A program made the translations under genes and the position numbers. This document shows, one piece after another, positions 14,734-16,267 of a DNA stretch of 16,267 nucleotides. Position 1 is the stretch's first letter; the number at the start of each line of letters is the position of its first letter. Below the pieces are notes generated by a model. That model worked only from the letters and a program-made list of their open reading frames with translations, had not been told where the DNA came from and did not search any database. Source of the DNA: JAAYAY01 sp964429355 (GTDB taxonomy: Bacteria; Planctomycetota; Planctomycetia; Pirellulales; Thermoguttaceae); NCBI GenBank assembly GCA_964429355.1, contig CAYSCH010000217.1, forward strand, positions 1-16,267, given 5' to 3'.

Positions 14734-14848
14734 GGGGGCACTGCATATATCCGATGAAGGGTGTTGCAGGTATTCGTTTGGAGCACCAAACCCTTTAACG
14801 CGTTGGGACTTATGGCCGACATCTTGCGCCCCGGTGAATGGAAAAAGC

Positions 14849-14876
14849 TTGACAACTCTGTGCAGTTCTGTATACT
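14849..14876 (+). promoter_or_regulatory. Strong sigma70-type promoter of the excisionase-like gene
   Basis: TTGACA (14849-14854) is a perfect -35 element. A 16-bp spacer is followed by TATACT (14871-14876), five of six for -10. It lies 52 bases before the ATG at 14929. The spacer and the bases after -10 contain TTCTGT three times in slightly varied form (14865-14886), which could be an operator. Confidence 0.75.
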
Positions 14877-14928
14877 TCTGTTCAGGTATTGGGCTATAGG
14901 CGCAGAGGCAGACAAAGGAGAACCAAAG

Positions 14929-15099
14929 ATGGGTGAATGTGTGAGCAGACGGCAGTTGGCAGCACGTTGGAATGTGAGCATTCGCTTCGTCGATAAGCTC
15001 TTGGCGGAGCGCCGACTGACGGCGTATCACGTTGGCCGGCGGGTGCTGATCCGCATCGAGGACGCTGAGGCGCTGTTGATGGCCGGCCGGCTGGCGTAG
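14929..15099 (+). CDS. Excisionase-like HTH DNA-binding protein
   Basis: The 56-residue product has AAAGGAG eight bases before the ATG. The whole chain fits the MerR/excisionase (AlpA-like, HTH_17) fold: S6-R-R-Q-L-A-A-R-W-N-V-S forms the first two helices, FVDKLLAERRL is the recognition helix, and YHVGRRVLIRIEDAEALL makes the wing and last helix. Such small proteins bind and bend DNA to direct excision by a tyrosine recombinase, or act as repressors of mobile elements. A strong promoter precedes it, and a GHKL ATPase gene follows after 108 bases, so it heads an element-type module. The excisionase role is inferred from family; a regulator role is equally possible. Confidence 0.82.
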   Translation: MGECVSRRQLAARWNVSIRFVDKLLAERRLTAYHVGRRVLIRIEDAEALLMAGRLA

Positions 15100-15111
15100 C
15101 GGCAAGAAATG

Positions 15112-15144
15112 CGACAGGCCACAGCGGAGAACTGCGGCCTGTCG
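15112..15144 (+). promoter_or_regulatory. Stable hairpin between the HTH gene and the GHKL ATPase gene
   Basis: CGACAGGCCACAG (15112-15124) pairs with CTGCGGCCTGTCG (15132-15144) over 13 bp with one mismatch and a 7-base loop. No T tract follows, so it is not a standard terminator. It may slow transcription, protect one end of a processed message, or bind a regulator. Confidence 0.55.
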
Positions 15145-15207
15145 GTAAGTCATATCGGCCCGTGCGGCGTTCTTTGGCGAGTTGCCGGCCGGGCAGGAGG
15201 TGAGCAA

Positions 15208-16267
15208 ATGGATTCTACAGTAATCGCTGAACCGAGGCAAACCAACCGCCAGCGCCCGACGAAAAAGCAAGCTTTTTCCTCCTCACGCAAATCTCAGAAT
15301 TTTACAAATCGGTCCCCGCCGACTCTGAAACGCGATATGTTCCGGACGTCGCGGGAGATGGACTTCTTCTCGACGCGAGAACTGGTCGCCCAGATCGGGC
15401 ACGACGTGGACGAGTGGCCCTTGGTCATTCTCAAAGAACTGATCGACAACTCGCTTGATAGCTGTGAGGAGGCTGGCATCGCGCCAAAGGTCAAGGTGAC
15501 CGCCGATGCGGCCGGAATCACGGTTGTCGACAACGGGCCCGGACTACCAGACGACACCGTCCAGGCCATTCTCGATTTCAGTATCCGCGTGTCCTCGCGC
15601 GAAGCGTATGTTAGTCCGACGCGTGGAGCCCAGGGCAACGCGTTGAAGACGTTGGCCGCTATGCCCTACGTAGTCGATCCCGACCACGGCCGGCTGATCG
15701 TCAAATCATGCGGCCAGCAGCGCGTCATACGCTGCGGGATGGACCCCGTGACACGCAGGGCGGTTGTCCATTGCGACGCTACACCATCGGACGGAATGTC
15801 GGGCACACTCATTCGAGTCGAATGGGAACCTCGATCACGCAACGGACATTCGATCTGGCCGTTTGAAGACGTCTGCCCCGTCGAGGCCGGCGGCAGATGG
15901 TATTGGTCGCTCCGGGACAGTGTGCAAACATTGCTCCGTGGGTTCACGCTCTTCAACCCGCACTTGTCGCTATCCGTCGATTGGTTCGGACAGAAGTGGA
16001 GCGTGAAGGCTACCGATTCAACTTGGCGAAAGTGGCAGCCGAATCACCCAACGTCCTCACACTGGTACGAGCGTGAGCACCTCGAGCGGTTGATAGGGGC
16101 GTACATAGCTGCCGACCAAGACCGGGGCGCAAGCCGCACTGTTGCGGCGTTCGTCGCGGAATTCGATGGGCTCACCGGGAGTCAGAAGCGAAAGCGCGTC
16201 CTGGACGAGGTTCGGCTGCTGAAGCGTGAACCGCTTACCGTGCTGACCGATGACAACGGATTCCGTC
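15208..16267 (+). CDS. GHKL ATPase resembling topoisomerase VI subunit B (partial, runs off the window)
   Basis: The ATG at 15208 follows a consensus AGGAGG by seven bases. The frame is open to the window edge (353 codons so far). After a basic N-terminal tail of about 40 residues comes a Bergerat ATP-binding fold: N-box E77-L-I-D-N-S-L-D84, then V107-D-N-G-P-G112 for nucleotide contact, and lid R139-G-A-Q-G-N144. This combination, with DFSIRVSSREAY before the lid, resembles topoisomerase VI B-type proteins more than histidine kinases or MutL. Such proteins use ATP-driven dimer closing to work with a DNA-cutting partner (a Spo11/topo VI A-like subunit). The following gene is outside the window. 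The link to the excisionase-like gene suggests a mobile element function, perhaps replication or recombination. The GHKL fold is sure; the topoisomerase assignment is likely but needs the partner. Confidence 0.85.
   Translation, partial: MDSTVIAEPRQTNRQRPTKKQAFSSSRKSQNFTNRSPPTLKRDMFRTSREMDFFSTRELVAQIGHDVDEWPLVILKELIDNSLDSCEEAGIAPKVKVTADAAGITVVDNGPGLPDDTVQAILDFSIRVSSREAYVSPTRGAQGNALKTLAAMPYVVDPDHGRLIVKSCGQQRVIRCGMDPVTRRAVVHCDATPSDGMSGTLIRVEWEPRSRNGHSIWPFEDVCPVEAGGRWYWSLRDSVQTLLRGFTLFNPHLSLSVDWFGQKWSVKATDSTWRKWQPNHPTSSHWYEREHLERLIGAYIAADQDRGASRTVAAFVAEFDGLTGSQKRKRVLDEVRLLKREPLTVLTDDNGFR

Noticed and set aside
1..16267. CRISPR array
   Set aside because: No regularly spaced repeats were found; all repeats seen are pairs without spacer periodicity.

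Overview
The window is GC-rich bacterial DNA, most likely from a member of the Planctomycetota. This rests on a PEP-CTERM protein of the planctomycete style, a secreted planctomycete-like leucine-rich-repeat protein, and the general gene style. The organism is inferred, not proven. About 9.7 kb is one defence-type locus, flanked on both sides by traces of mobile elements.

Left part (1-3720): a small unrecognised gene (418-837); a displaced 3' half of tRNA-Arg(CCT) on the minus strand with a terminator-like hairpin behind it (1081-1190); a coding remnant that resembles an integrase tail and reads through the tRNA half (1072-1371); a small orphan gene (1433-1762); a PEP-CTERM exported protein (2248-2976) with a clear intrinsic terminator; and a ~680 bp non-coding stretch. 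The tRNA half looks like one end of an integrated element. If so, everything to its right may be island DNA.

Centre (3720-14012): an apparently intact type I restriction-modification locus, hsdM-hsdS at one end and hsdR near the other. Four unusual genes sit between hsdS and hsdR: a PD-(D/E)XK-like putative nuclease coupled to hsdS, a ParA/MinD-like ATPase, a second PD-(D/E)XK-like protein with an E-x-E active-site variant, and a secreted LRR protein. A membrane protein with two zinc-ribbon-like cysteine pairs follows hsdR by 2 nt. All genes run on the plus strand with short overlaps, apart from one 321 bp gap before the ATPase. The core should methylate and cleave DNA at an HsdS-specified site. 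The role of the inserted genes is unknown, and they are the best candidate here for an undescribed system.

Right part (14013-16267): about 0.7 kb of shuffled gene fragments, including a ParB/HTH-like fragment on the minus strand and short repeated fragments on the plus strand, with a perfect 20 bp palindrome at a junction. Then comes a new module behind a strong sigma70-type promoter: a 56-residue excisionase-like HTH protein and a GHKL ATPase resembling the B subunit of topoisomerase VI, which runs off the window edge. A 21 bp exact direct repeat (3112-3132 and 14152-14172) brackets the restriction locus.
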